This document shows positions 1 through 12,215 of a DNA stretch of 64,000 nucleotides, piece after piece. A model generated the notes under the pieces. The model ran no database searches and was not told where the DNA came from. It saw nothing but the letters and a program-made list of their open reading frames with translations. Origin of the DNA: Ananas comosus (taxonomy: Eukaryota; Streptophyta; Magnoliopsida; Poales; Bromeliaceae); contig NC_033627.1 of NCBI RefSeq assembly GCF_001540865.1, positions 4,049,265-4,113,264 on the forward strand. The letters run 5' to 3'. Within the stretch, counting starts at the first letter, position 1. Each line of letters begins with the position of its first letter. The translations under genes and the position numbers were made by a program.

Positions 1-38
1 ATTTACTATCTTACAACTCCTAGAGAGCTTAACATTTA

Positions 39-636
39 GGGTTTGTTTGATATATCCATTTTGGGTATGAAATAGGAATCGGTTTGATCAAATCTGGTTA
101 ATTTTGTTTGGTTCGTATGAATCGGTTTGGGATTTCTATTTTGGACCGGAATGGGAATGGCTCATTAGCCTTCAACTTGATTCCGGTCTTCTAGCCCGAA
201 TTGATATTTCATTCCGGAAGCCCACTAAGTTCTCGAAGCCCATGTGACCATCTCACCCTCCTTCTATTCACTCCTTTCTCATCAAAAAAAAAAAAAAAAA
301 TCTATCATCTCTCAAAACTCTATCCCTAACCCACACCAATAAAAGTTTTTAAAAATAAATTTGATATTTTTTTTGAAAAACTTATTAGAAAATAGTATTC
401 TATTTTTCATAAATTTTAAATAATATAAATTTATATTTGAGAGTAAAATTAGTATTATAGTATCCTATAATTTTTTTAATTTATACGAACCAAACAATGA
501 AATGTGAATAACTCATTCCATTTCCCAATCCACAAATAAACCAAACGTTTTGGGAGAGTGGACCATTCCAATTACCATTCCAATTCATTCTCATTCTATT
601 ATCAATTCCAATTCTACCATTGAACCAAACAAGCCC
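39..636. mobile_element. Tourist-like MITE (PIF/Harbinger type)
   Basis: The element starts GGGTTTGTTTG and ends CAAACAAGCCC, so the termini are imperfect inverted repeats. It is flanked on both sides by TTA, the usual PIF/Harbinger target duplication. It is 598 bp, AT-rich inside and has no coding frame. It lies about 520 bp beyond the stop codon of the TRM1 gene. Confidence 0.7.
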
Positions 637-639
637 TTA

Positions 640-1158
640 GAGGAATAATTACCAAACAAGATTGATAGTTTCAGATCTTACTAAAAGGAAAAGAAATAGA
701 ACCCCTCTTTTATTTATCTTTTTTTTTTTTTCCCACTAACACTATTCAAGATCGAAACTACAAAACTTTCATAATTTAAGAAGAAACTAAAGCAACTGAG
801 AACAAACTAAAAGCCCAGCTAAAAAGCACCAACCAATATTCTTTGTCAGTCTACAGACTCAGAAAAGAATATACATCTTTCCTCCTCAAAGAAAATCACT
901 GAAGGTGTTGAAAATCACTGAAGAAGATGTTGCTCCCAGAAAACTTCGCCTAACCAGAAACCATTTCGCCAGCCTATCAGCCGCCACAGACCATAAAACT
1001 TTCTGAGGCCCACTGGTGCATCGCTCCGTCGAAACTGGGTACAACAACAACCTAAATAGCTTTAAATACAGATTTGGACACTCGGCGCAATCAACAAAGT
1101 AGAACATAGTCTAAGCACAACTTGATGATATAGACTTTCCAGTTGTTGATCAAACTAA
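640..1158 (-). other. 3' flank of TRM1, probable 3' UTR and terminator region
   Basis: No gene is visible here. The minus strand immediately following the TRM1 stop codon should hold its 3' UTR, but I cannot place the poly(A) site. A 73-codon minus-strand frame at 886-1107 has no recognisable domain and is probably chance. Confidence 0.35.
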
Positions 1159-4100
1159 TCATGGCTCGCTTGCTAATGCATCATCAGTCTTTTGGCGCTT
1201 CGAGATATTGTGCTCATTAGCTTCTCCTTCCGCTGATTGCTCTGATGATGCTGCTCCGTTTCCTTCGATTCCTTCATCTTCCTCACGGTTATGAGACTCA
1301 TTGAGAGATTGCGGACCTAAGAGAGAGGAGTGCTTGCTGGTGATCTGGCGGCCGGCCCGGACCTTCGGGCCCCAATGCCTCTCGGGATTCGGAAGGAACC
1401 GCTTCACCTTCTTGACTTGGGCTTTGCTCAGGGAAGCAGCTGCTCGGGCAAAATTTGCCTACATGGTCAAAATAAAAACAAGACATTCTGGTCTAGGATT
1501 TGGTGAAGCTACTGAAAAGGAAACATAATTGAGGTTTTCTGGACAAAAAGGCGCCGAAAAAATAAGAGTATAATGAAGGATCTCGGGTCAAAACATACTT
1601 GCAGTGTCGGCTCTTTGGAGAGGATCACAGTACCCGAATGATCCGGTGGCTGCGCTCTAATCGGATGACTATTAACCTATAATGAGTGTACGATTTTAAT
1701 AAGAGAAAACTAGCATCGGATATATTGGACGACAGGAAGACAGAATTGGAACTATTTTCCAGCAAACGAAATAATTAATGAAGAACCCAAAGATCAAAAG
1801 AAGCAAGAATGAAGAACAATGTACCCAGCAGCGCATTATGTCCCAAATGACATCCATGGGAGCATCAGATTTCAGACCCAGTGGATTCACGTGGCTGCCT
1901 GAGATGCGATAACCAGCATTTATCACAGCAGAGCGGAACATGACTGCAGAAGGGGATGTGCATTTTAGAGTGGCGCATAAGTTGTGGAGACTGAGAAAGA
2001 GAGGGATATCATGTAACTCCTGCATTTGCAATAAAATATTGTGTTAAGAGTACATACATTACATAGAAAAGATTATTTTCATCATAACTACACATTACTT
2101 GGCGCAAACAAAGGGCATCTTAAGTACATATAGCTGCAAAACAATCCATTTATATCACTGCAAAATTTGATTGTCCATATTTACTCCTCAGAGGTGTGCT
2201 TTCTGAAACAACTACCCTTCTTTTAAGTTGGAGTGCCATCCACTTGATGAGAGTAAATTGGTTTTGCATTAAAAAAAGGATTTCTAAAATAGAAAGCATG
2301 TGGTGAAAATTAACGTCATAAATGTAAATAAGGAAACATATGTGTGCAAAGAAGGGTGAATACATAAGGTATACTGGCATTTATGTTGAGTTTTTCTAAG
2401 AACATATGGTGAAAATTAAGATTTTACAAAGACACATATAAGTAAATCAACAAATCTTAAAAATAGGCCATGCCGATAGAAGTACAGGCTGGAAGTTAAG
2501 GCAATACCTCAGATACCGTCGTCAATACAGCAGTTATCTTCTCATATGCAGGATACCTTTCTTTCATAGCTTTAACGCTTGCTAAAATAGAAAGCACCCA
2601 TTCTTGGTTGTGCATGGGAGCCGACCATATTGGACCACCCATATTATATTTCTTCCCACAGTGACTGCACTGTTGAGGAACCACGGGACCAAAACCAGGT
2701 GCAGGTTTCATGCTGTTATTCTTCAAAAGAAAAACTAAAAATTACTAACCTTTAAAGGGATGAAGACATGAACTCACATATTCCAAGTAATATGGAGATG
2801 AATCATTCCAATCAAAAGAATACCTTAGAAACAACCCTTCCAACACTTTGAAGATGAAAAGAATCACAACCAACACACTGGTACACATACGAGAGTTTGA
2901 GAGGCGTGTTCTTTATTTCACTTGCGGAACTGCAGAGAAGTTTATTATGGGAAATATAATGTTGTTAAGTATATGATACTCTCACTATAATGCACAAGTG
3001 AAGCTAGAGATTGCAAAATAAGTGCCTGTTTAGCGTAGCTTCTATATCGGCTTCACTATTTTGAGAAGCAACAGTCTGCCGTTTGGCAGGCAATACAGCC
3101 AGAGCTTTTGCCATGGCAGTGAAATTTGATACGACCTTCTAAGTTCTAAAAGTAGGACCCTTTAGGAGCTTTAATTTCTGCTGTGGCAAAAGGCTGTCGC
3201 GGCAATTCTAGTAAAAAGGTTGTTTTTCTTTTTCAAACAGCCTTACTAAAACATCACTTACGTAGAAATCTCCAACTGGACCAATACGGGTCCCAAGTAT
3301 AGGAGAGTTGCTTCATGATTTAAAAAAAAAAAGAAAAAAAAATCTAGAAAGAAAGAAAGGGATAGGATAAACTTACGTGAATATCCGTACAAAAACCCGG
3401 ATGTAGAAATCCATATGTACAGAGAGAATTGGTACAATATAACGCTTATAGCGATTTGCATGGCTCTGCATCAGATGATTGACAAAATGAAAATCTTGTT
3501 AAAATGAAAGACATGGTAAAATACGGGCCTCAGATGATTGACAAAATGAAAATCTTGTTAAAATGAAAGACATGGTAAAATATGGCTAAAAATGATGGAG
3601 AAATACCTCGATGCTAGCAAGGAGGATTCTCAAAGCCATCTCATGGCAATACTTGCCTTTCACAGGGTACGAACCGTACCTACATTCAACTATAAAGGTC
3701 ACAGGATGGACATGGGAATAGGGGTGGCAATCCAGCTAGCTGTTCGCAAGCCAGCTTGTGTTCGGCTCGAAATGAGCTCGAGATCAAATCGCTCGTTTAG
3801 TAAACGAGCTGAACACGAGCTGGATTTTTTAGCTCGTTTAATAAACGAGCCGAACACGAGCTAGGGTCAGCTCGCTCGTGTTCGGCTCGATAACAACTCA
3901 AATATATATTTTTTTTATTTATATATATACAGATAAATAATTATATATAATATAATACAAATTTTTATTATTTGATTTTTAGCCCAACCTAAATATAAAG
4001 CCCAATTCAATTATAAAATAGCTCTTTTATATGTAAAATCTTGACCATTAGATCAAATCTAATAGGTAAGATCCAATAAATTTATTTTCTATATATTTAT

Positions 4101-6673
4101 TCTTTTTAATCCTTTTAACTTCTTATTCGTGAGCCGGCTCGTATTCGGCTCGCTCGTGTTCGGCTCGTTGACACCCCTACATGGGAATACCATTTCTCTC
4201 TTTTAACAAAAACACCACTAAAAATCTCACTTGGAATAGCAGACCTCCCCACTGCCCCCACAGAGAACTGCCATGTCAGTAGCAGTACACATTAAAATGC
4301 CCCCATCAGCAACTGATTGTACAGCTGAGTCCAAGAACACAGAAGGTGATCCATAGGGATCAAGATCAACCTGCAAACTATATCAAGTTAGAAGAACTCC
4401 AAAATACTAAATATTCTCCAGAAAAGATTATTAAAGAAAAGAAAGATGCTACTTGCTAATAGCTGAACCCATACCCATCATGTTACTTATATTTAATTCA
4501 GATATGAGGAAACAAAATTTTAAGATTTCGAGCTTTAATAAAACAAAATAATGGCTTTTCTGTGCGTTCCAAATGTTGTTGACAAAGTTGTCATATGAAC
4601 CACAGACCACACCAGTACCAGCTGACCAGGCCCATTTCTATAGTCCAAGCATTTGGAAAATTTTGCGACTATCTAGGACACATGCCCAGGTCACTGCTCA
4701 CTTTTTCCACAGAAAAGTACGAACTTTGATTCATCTATACTTATTGTGAGAGAATGTAACAATGCGAGGATAAGAATTGTCTGCAAACAATCGTACAAAT
4801 AAAGATCAGCACCATCTTTCAATTAATCTTTGCTGGAATATGGGATCAGTCATTAAATGCAGCAAGAAATTTGTCCTTCATGTTTATTTTTACAAGATTT
4901 TTATCCCTTTGTACTTGTGCTTAGGATACAGATGTGATGAAGTGATAATTATCGTCAAACAATATTGCTAACAAGAGTATCACTTTTTCCCCTATTTAAG
5001 GATCCAAAATATGCCACTGTCTTATATCATCCGACCTTCCTCAGGCCAAACATACAGGTTAATATGTTTCCAAAAATGTAAATAATCTGAAAAAGTAAAT
5101 AATCATTACGTAAGTAGAGAAGAGGAATATGATGTATATACCCCAAGTTATCTATTTATTTCTATCTCAGTTACAGAACACAAAGTTACCACATCAAATT
5201 CTTTTGGGTGAGTAAGCATGTAAACTCGTGCATCAGCAAGATGAGCTTCCACTTTTGAACAAGCCAGGGAACCATTGAATTGTATATTTTTCTTGCAAGC
5301 TTCAACAGATGCTGTTAAAAGGAATTTCCTGCTGTTATTAGGAGTTGCAGATAGAAAATACATAAAAATAAAAAGAAGAAGAAAGAACAGCGTCAAAGCA
5401 CCTTTGTCATTGTCTAAAGCAATCACTTGTCCTATTCCGTCTACTTCACGGGCATATCGTAAAGCTCTTAACCCAGAAGCAGCCAAAGCCTGCAAAATTC
5501 TGGTGAGTAACCTGAACAAGAACTACATTATACTATAAAACAAAGGCTTAATTGCAACAGGTATGCTTTAATCAGAAATGATTATTACTAGAAACTCAAA
5601 GAGGGGACAATATAATATTTTTCCATTTCACCTCAAGAACTTTAGGTGCCTTGAGTTCCCTCGGCCCTTTCCATTTCATGTTCCTCGGTTCCTGTGAGTT
5701 ATCTTCTTCGCCCTCTACAGATTGGTTTAACGGCATGTCACGACCTCCATTTGTTTCCTCAACGTGTGGGGCCATTGCCTCCTCCTCTAGTATAGATCCA
5801 CTAGTGCCTTCAAGTACCATTTCTTCCAATTTTCTCTTTTTGTCCAAAATTGCTGCATGCTCTTCCTGTCGCTTAGCGATGAAGGTCCTCAAAATAGCGA
5901 TGGACATGTCTCGGTTGTTAACCTGATGATAACAATTTGCTGTTAGTAGAAAGCTTTAATCTTATTGAAGCTATCACAGCGTAACGACTTTTTGTCCATG
6001 ATTCTAAGTAAAACAAGACATTAAAACTTTATTTGTTTCATGCTTCAACACATCATGCTAGCTCAGATTACTTGGATAAAAATACATTAGATATGTTCAC
6101 TCAAGCTAAAAAAAAGATGAGAATAAGTATAATAAGAATTAGAAGATATCCATTGCTCTAACATCTAAAATAATATCACACTAGTTCATCAGCTACAAAG
6201 CCATTTAATTCTTAGTGAAACTTAGAGAACCATAACTCAAATTTTACTTTAGGTAGGTCGTAATTGCACCAAATTCCCCACAAAAAAAAAAAACTAAAGT
6301 ATACAGTGTTGAAGGTCAAACAAGATTGAACAATAATCGTTCAAACTCTTTAATCGCAAAAGAACAAAAATCTCTTCTTTTGCTACTTGATAGTCTTTAA
6401 ATCCAAATTAAATCACTTCATAGCCTACAAAACCCAACCTTTAGCAATACTACAAATATAAATCATTAAAAGAGTCAAATTTTATTTTTTTAAAAAAATA
6501 GTTCAAGTAGCGATCACAATCTACTAAAAAACCTAGATTATCAATGGGAAATAGCAAAATCGATTCACCTGGGCCTTGTTGAAGAATACGCTGTTGCTCG
6601 CATGCATGAGGATCTCCGCCTCCCCTTCCTTTATCACCGTGTACCCCTTGAGCTTCTCCGCTACGTCTCCCAT
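1159..6673 (-). CDS. TRM1: tRNA (guanine(26)-N(2))-dimethyltransferase, TRM1 family, 12 exons
   Basis: It methylates G26 of tRNAs to m2,2G using S-adenosylmethionine. Exons on the minus strand: 6673-6569, 5922-5632, 5489-5402, 5311-5190, 4370-4231, 3679-3607, 3465-3377, 2929-2824, 2720-2508, 2019-1825, 1676-1599, 1458-1159. All junctions are GT-AG, phases agree, and the sum is 1800 nt (599 aa plus stop), close to plant homologues. Visible signatures are FFNKAQ and [12 protein letters not shown] near the N-terminus, the AdoMet-site stretch [14 protein letters not shown] (about 132-145), ALDNDK, the catalytic DLDPYG (204-209), two CxxC pairs (C321/C324 and C356/C359) that probably bind zinc, and the C-terminal [13 protein letters not shown]. 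The start in exon 1 gives [13 protein letters not shown]; an upstream ATG is out of frame. The C-terminus is basic (KRQK), which fits nuclear import. The gene looks intact. Intron 6 has a tandem duplication and intron 5 (the sixth from the 3' end) holds a hAT MITE. Confidence 0.95.
3471..3588. repeat. 59-bp tandem duplication in a TRM1 intron
   Basis: Two copies, 3471-3529 and 3530-3588, are almost identical and lie between exons 6 and 7, just upstream of the exon 7 acceptor on the minus strand. It is a recent local duplication without an obvious effect on the splice sites. Confidence 0.85.
3719..4179. mobile_element. hAT-type MITE inside a TRM1 intron
   Basis: The termini are TAGGGGTGGCAA and TTGACACCCCTA, flanked by the 8-bp duplication CATGGGAA at 3711-3718 and 4180-4187, as expected for hAT elements. 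It is 461 bp. Both ends carry many copies of GTTCGGCTCG-like and GAGCTCG-like words in opposite orientation. Elements with the same termini occur at 11366-12207 and 36048-36631. Confidence 0.85.
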
Positions 6674-6796
6674 GGTCTCGATCCGATCATGAACAAGCTA
6701 AGAGAGAAAGACTCGGATAATTTAGGGCGAAGATACGAGGAGAGATCGGGATTGCGATGCCTAGGGTTCACGCTATGAGACGATCGAATTCGATTA

Positions 6797-7116
6797 GAGT
6801 GTGTTTGGTTCCATGTAAAACTATGAAAAAAATATTTCGATGGAAAAAAAAATTTCGGAGGAAAATAAATTTTACGCTCTCTAGTGTTTGGTTTCTAGGA
6901 AAAAAAAAGTAGTTTTTCGTTATGGTTGTTTGGTTGAAAGAAAAAAAAGAAAAAATTATAAATAGAAAACTATTATATATATTTTCTCTTATTCTATATA
7001 TTATATATTATTGATATACAATAATTATCATATTACATATATTTTAGTATTATAGTTTATATTTATAAATAAAATATTATATAATATTATATTTATATTA
7101 AAAATAAAATACTATC

Positions 7117-7160
<44 letters not shown>

Positions 7161-7524
7161 AAAAGTGGGGGGATAGAGGTCCACCGTAGACCTCTCTCTC
7201 GCGGTCCATGAGGTGGAGCGCATGCCCGCTTCACCCCCAACGCCGCAGTTTTTCGCCGGTGGGGGAGAGAGAGGTCCACCTCGTGATCCACGAGGTGGAG
7301 TGCACCTCGTGGACAGCATGCCCGCTTCCCTCCCAACGCCGCGATTTTTTGGCGAGGTTTTCGTTTTCCGCTCGGTTCGAGCGGAAAACGAAAACCTTTC
7401 TTTTCCACAAAATCTGTAAACAAAATTTTCCGAAAAAATTATTTTACGAGCAAAAAAATACCGGAATTCTAGTTTTCAACCGAAAAAAATTTCGGGGTAG
7501 TTTTACGCGGAACCAAACACACCC
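6797..7524. mobile_element. Tourist-like MITE in the TRM1 promoter
   Basis: The terminal inverted repeats are long: GTGTGTTTGGTTCC near the left end and GGAACCAAACACAC at the right end, continuing into GTAAAACTA / TAGTTTTAC. The flanks are TTA on the left and TTT on the right, an imperfect 3-bp duplication. The 728-bp element has an AT-rich half and a GC-rich part with two AGGTCCAC-containing blocks. Its left end is 123 bp upstream of the TRM1 start codon, so TRM1 transcription probably starts in or beside it. Confidence 0.65.
7121..7157. repeat. (AT)n microsatellite
   Basis: About 37 bases of pure AT alternation inside the MITE at 6797-7524. Confidence 0.95.
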
Positions 7525-7854
7525 TTTGGCGATGCGTCGAGCCCATAACGGGTCGGGTTTTTTTACGAGTAAATAGTTAACCAGCCGGATCTATTTGCTT
7601 AGGACCTTTTTGTTTTGGGTAAGTTTTATGATTCGAATTTGTTTACAGTAAAAATTACTAAGGCTCAAACTATTTACAGTAACAATTATTTTTATTTTTT
7701 TTTCCTACAACACTGTAAGATACCATTTCGCCAGGAATAAATAATTTTTGTTTATTAAGCATAACTTTTAAAATAAATAGGAACTAGAATAATTTGTGTT
7801 TGAACATGAATTAGATTATTATGGGGAATAAAAAATATTTTATTTGTATAATTN

Positions 7855-7924
<70 letters not shown>

Positions 7925-8152
7925 TTATTAATTTTAATAAAATCTCAGAAAAATTCGATGTGAATCAATAAATTCAAAATAATTAAAAGTTAATGGGTTC
8001 TTAATCAAAACGAAGTAAAGTTCCGAGAGGAGGCTATTTCAGAATAGCCTATAGTTGAAGTGGACTCCATGTACAAACTTTACCTACTCAAAAATCCAAT
8101 CTTTTAACAATGAAACGATTAATAGGATAGAAATTTAGAGTTTCGTCGTCAC
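7525..8152. other. AT-rich intergenic DNA with (AT)n and an assembly N
   Basis: No gene is seen. Position 7854 is N and is directly followed by about 66 bases of AT repeat (7855-7920). This combination suggests a closed gap of uncertain length. Confidence 0.6.
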
Positions 8153-8392
8153 CTTAGCAGGTGCTGAGGGCACCGAAGAAGAAGAAGCAGCAGAAGCTTC
8201 GCCCTTGTTAGATCCTTAAATAGCAACCAAAAAGGAAAAAAAAACATTAAAAACAAATGAGAAATTGAATACGAACAACGAAACGAGGATAGGGGCGAGA
8301 TGAAGAAGAAGAAGAAGAAGTGGAGGAGGAGGCGATCGCACCTTGCTCTTTCGCTTGCTCTTCTTATTAGGGTTTTTGATCTTCCGAACCGT
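8153..8392 (-). pseudogene. Decayed 5' end of a GRWD1-like WD-repeat gene
   Basis: On the minus strand 8392-8342 encodes VRKIKNPNKKSKRKSK after an ACG where the start ATG should be, followed by a GT donor. After a short intron, 8214-8153 encodes SNKGEASAASSSSVPSAPAK if one extra base is allowed. The order (basic KNPKK start, Gly/Ser-rich linker, VPS-PAK) matches the N-terminus of plant glutamate-rich WD-repeat proteins (GRWD1/Rrb1, ribosome assembly). The start codon is lost, the phase across the intron is off by one and no WD repeats follow, so it is a truncated pseudogene. Identification comes from recall of the family and should be checked by search. A homologous 5' fragment lies at 36944-36979. 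Confidence 0.5.
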
Positions 8393-10134
8393 CGCTCGCG
8401 AGGGCTCTTTGACGATGGAATTTTTTTCTTTTTCTTTTTTTTCTTTTTTTTTTTTTTTTCTTTTTAACTCTCTCTTTTTACCTCACTGTTTGCGGAACCG
8501 CTGAAACCCCCAACCCCTCCTTTAACCCCAAACAAGAATTTTGGAAGATGGGGTTAGCCAAGTCCACCCCAACCCAGAAATAAGGATGGGATTAAGTTAA
8601 TCTCATCCCTATTTTATTTTTAAATATAAATATAAAATTTTAATTTTTAAATTTTAAATTTTAAAATTTTTAAATTAATATTTTATTTTTAAGAATTTAA
8701 AATTTAAATTTATTATTTTTAATTATATAAATTTTAAATTTGATATTTTATATTTGTAACTTTAAGTTTTTAAATTTGAGATTTAAAAATATATATTTTA
8801 ATTTTAAATTTTAATATTTAAATTTTAAATTATTATTTTAAATTATTTAAATTTTAAATTTAAATTCAAATATAATAATTAGGGCAATATTATTATTTTT
8901 TATTTATAACTATCCACTATCCTTCTTACTCTACTTACTCTAATCAAATACTATTTTATTTATATCTGGACTATACCCAATTCTTAACCAAACACAAAAT
9001 TACTCTAGTCCAACCTTAATCCTGAACTTAATCTTATTTTCTGAAATAACTAGTTCTTACTTAATCCCGAACCAAACAAAGCCTTAAAGAGTTTGATGGG
9101 CAAATACAAAGAGCGGAGCTACTGCCTTAATTGAGCCATTGGTCCCTAACCTTTACTCTATTTTCACTTTGGCGCCTAATCTTTTCTCTCTTTTTTTTCT
9201 AGCCGCAATTGCTTATATACTCACGAAAAAAATTTTCGGCTTTTTTTTTTATTCTTCTTAGAAGGTTAATATTAATGTTTCAAATTATTTTAAATACATT
9301 TTTAGAGATAAATTCTATTAGCGAACGATTAGGAACATTTGTTTCTTTATGAAATTTCTATTTTGCTCTTTTAACATTCTACTATCACCAATTTTTCTGA
9401 TTCATCCTTAAGTTAATGGCAAAAGTGGTATATTGATTTTTTTTAACTCTGGCAGAAATTTAACTCTGATTTTACCCGAGATAACTTAACGGGTATAAAC
9501 AGTAGAATTATTTTTATATAAGGAAAAAAAATATGATGGATATATTTGAAACCAAAAAAAAAAGTATGTAAGATATTTTAGAAATTTTAAAGAGTATATT
9601 AGATATTACCCCTTTTTTCCTATTAGTTTCTAATATTTATATTTTATTTTTGTTTTATCCTAAGCATCTAAATTTTTCTTAATTTTGATGGATAGGCCAC
9701 GCCAACTCCACTAAGATCTTATTTACTCATATAGATCATGATCATGATCCGATAACTCTGGATCACTTTTGATACTGACTTTTTAAGTCTCTAAAAATAT
9801 TTAATTACATGTTCTGCTCGACGCCAAGAATGTCAAATGCTCCAAAAGAGGTCGTAGATATTGTGTGCGAGATCAAGATGATCGTCAGCACAGAGCATGA
9901 CATTAAAGGTGATAAAATTGCGCTTTGATATAATGCGGGCACAGTGACCAAAGTAAAAAAAAGGAGTAAAAAATGAGGGGTCATCAGTGCATCAAGTTTA
10001 AAGATCAAGGATCTAAGCGCAAAAAAAGGACCAAAATGAAAAATTGAGCCGTGCTCTGCGACCTATTAGTACGGGTCGGGTCAATTTTTAGGATTTGGAC
10101 CCAAATTTAATGAGGTTCCAATTGGTGAATAATT
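8393..10134. other. AT-rich gene-free region
   Basis: There are long runs of AAATTTTAAA-like sequence at 8610-8900 and a poly(T) tract at 8418-8460. The text around 9000-9085, ending in GAACCAAACAAAGCC, resembles the end of a MITE, but I cannot pair it with a left terminus. No coding frame is credible. Confidence 0.5.
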
Positions 10135-10495
10135 TGGGTAAACTTCAATTTACTCCCATATGATTTAACATATTTTACTTTGCCATCCGTGGTTCAAAAG
10201 TTGTACGGTTTTATTATTATTATTTTGTACCATACCGATAATAAACAAGATAGAAAAGTGATATTATTTGTAACCTACAGGAGTATATAATATAGCATTT
10301 TGCATTTTACCGTCCTTTAAACTGCATTTTATTACCTGAAAATTTTTAAAATATCACACTAGTGCCCTATTTAGCAGAATTTTTTTTTGCGACAAAATAA
10401 AAGTAAAATCTTATAGTAGTTTAGTGAAAATGTTTGGAACAATTGGTGGCTAAATAAAATGCTCTAAACCACAAGGGGGTGAATTGAAGTAAAAT
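10135..10495. mobile_element. MITE, family shared with 62603-62940
   Basis: The left end GGTAAACTTCAATTTACTCC and the right end GGGGTGAATTGAAGT are inverted copies. The copy at 62603-62940 has the same terminal words. It is short and non-coding; boundaries are approximate because no clear target duplication is seen. Confidence 0.5.
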
Positions 10496-10513
10496 GTTGT
10501 GTATCTACAATAA

Positions 10514-10700
10514 CTAGGGGTGTCAATGGCTGGATACCCGAAATTTTATCCAAATCCAAAAACGAATAGGGAAGATTAATTTGATGCTTAACGGATGTAG
10601 TTATGGATATGGATATAAAAAAAAAGGAAAATCCAACATATTTGGATTCGAGCATGGATTTTCCCAGTATCCGACCTGAACCGAAACTCAACCAGAATTT
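10514..10700. mobile_element. Possible truncated hAT-like MITE end
   Basis: It begins TAGGGGTGTCAATGG, the same terminal word as the hAT MITEs at 3719 and 11366, but no matching right terminus or target duplication was found, so it may be a partial copy. Confidence 0.25.
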
Positions 10701-10926
10701 GAATTGACTTTACATTATATAATATATATAAATATTTGATGTTATATTTGAGTTTGTATTTTCAAATTTTAAATTTAATGTAATATATTTTGAAATATGA
10801 AAAAAAGAAATAATTATTTTGAAATACTAAACGGTTCACAAATTAGCTAGTCTATCAGAATCTTACGATCTATATGAAATTCTATTAAATTTTCTGTGGT
10901 CCAAATTTATTTGTTTATATATTTTT

Positions 10927-11301
10927 TAGGCCAAAATACAGAAAATCTATCTGTAAATAATCATTTTTATGCTTTTCCGTTCTACCTTTCAAAAGTCTAT
11001 ATTTTACCCTCTTAAAATTTCAAGTTGATATATTTAACCCTTTCCATAAGTGTCATCACATTCCACCCAATTATTATAATTTATATTAAAAAGTATTCTA
11101 AAAATGCTAGAAATATACTAAAAAATTAATTTTTTCTTATAAAAAAGGTAAGAATAATTTGATAATTTCGCCTTTTTTCATTAATGTCATAATTTTCTAA
11201 AAATATTTCTGAAATTTTATGGGTGAAATATATTTTTTGAAAGCCATAGAGAAAAAGTGAAAAACGAATATTTATGGGAAAATTTTATATATTTTAGCCT
11301 A
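10927..11301. mobile_element. MITE, family shared with 58471-58835
   Basis: The ends TAGGCCAAAATA and TATTTTAGCCTA are inverted repeats. The inner halves are also partly complementary (TATATTTTACCCTCTTAAAAT near the left). The sequence around 58471-58835 is a second, diverged copy with the same order of words. No coding capacity. Confidence 0.5.
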
Positions 11302-11365
11302 TTAATTATTTATTTAAATTTTAAAATTTATATTTGTTCGTTCCAAATTTAAAATCTACCATGCA

Positions 11366-12207
11366 TAGGGGTGTCAAACAGGCCGGGCGGTCCGCGGCCC
11401 ATCCGGCCCGGCACGAGAGTGGGCCGGGCCAGGCACGGCACGGCACTGTAGCGTGCCGTGCCGCCCGGCCCGACCAGTTAAATCGGGCCGTGCTGGGCTT
11501 CGCTCCCGCGGCCCAATGGCCCGGCACGGCCCGGCACGACATAGGCTTGGGTCGTGCCGGGCCTAGAGGGTACCCAGGCCCGGCCCGGCACGGCACGGCC
11601 CGGCCCGTGTGGCCAGGCCCTCCCGAGCCGGGCCCAGGAAGGGTCTTGGGAGTTGGGTACAAGGCTGCACCAACTCCCAATGCTTTGGGAGGCACCAACT
11701 CCCAATGAGTTGGGCTGTGGCCTGTGGCTTTGGGACTCCCAATAGTCAAAGATTGGGTTGTGGCTTTGGGAGTTGGGCTTGGACTAAAATGCCCTTCCCA
11801 ACAGTCAAAAATTTGACTGTTGGGAGGGTATTTTGGTCCCAAAAATTTAAAATTTTAAAATAATTTAAAATTTTAATATTTTTATAAATATATTTTAAAA
11901 TTTTAATTTTTTTTACTGATATATTATTTTTTAAAAAATTAATATTTTTATTTTTATTTTTTAAAAAATTTAAATATTTTTAAATAAAATTAATAAAATA
12001 AAAAAGAGCTGGCCCGAAGCCCGGCCCGGCCCGGCACGGCCCGTGCAGTCCGGGCCGGGGGCCCGTGCTGGGCCGGGTTCCAAAAAATTTGGCCCGGCAC
12101 GGCACGGCCCGATTTTGGGGCCGGGCCGTGCCGGGCTGCCCCCCGGCCCGTTTCGGCCCGGAAAATGTGGGCCGTGCCGGCCCGGCACGGCCCACATTAC
12201 ATCCCTA
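11366..12207. mobile_element. GC-rich hAT-type MITE
   Basis: It starts TAGGGGTGTCAA and ends CATCCCTA, with the exact 8-bp duplication ACCATGCA at 11358-11365 and 12208-12215. Both arms are packed with GGCCCGGCACGG words in opposite orientation, so the 842-bp element could fold into a long GC-rich hairpin. The middle has an AT-rich segment and a block with several ACTCCCAA words. Open frames here in several phases are a by-product of the GC content. Confidence 0.85.
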
Positions 12208-12215
12208 ACCATGCA

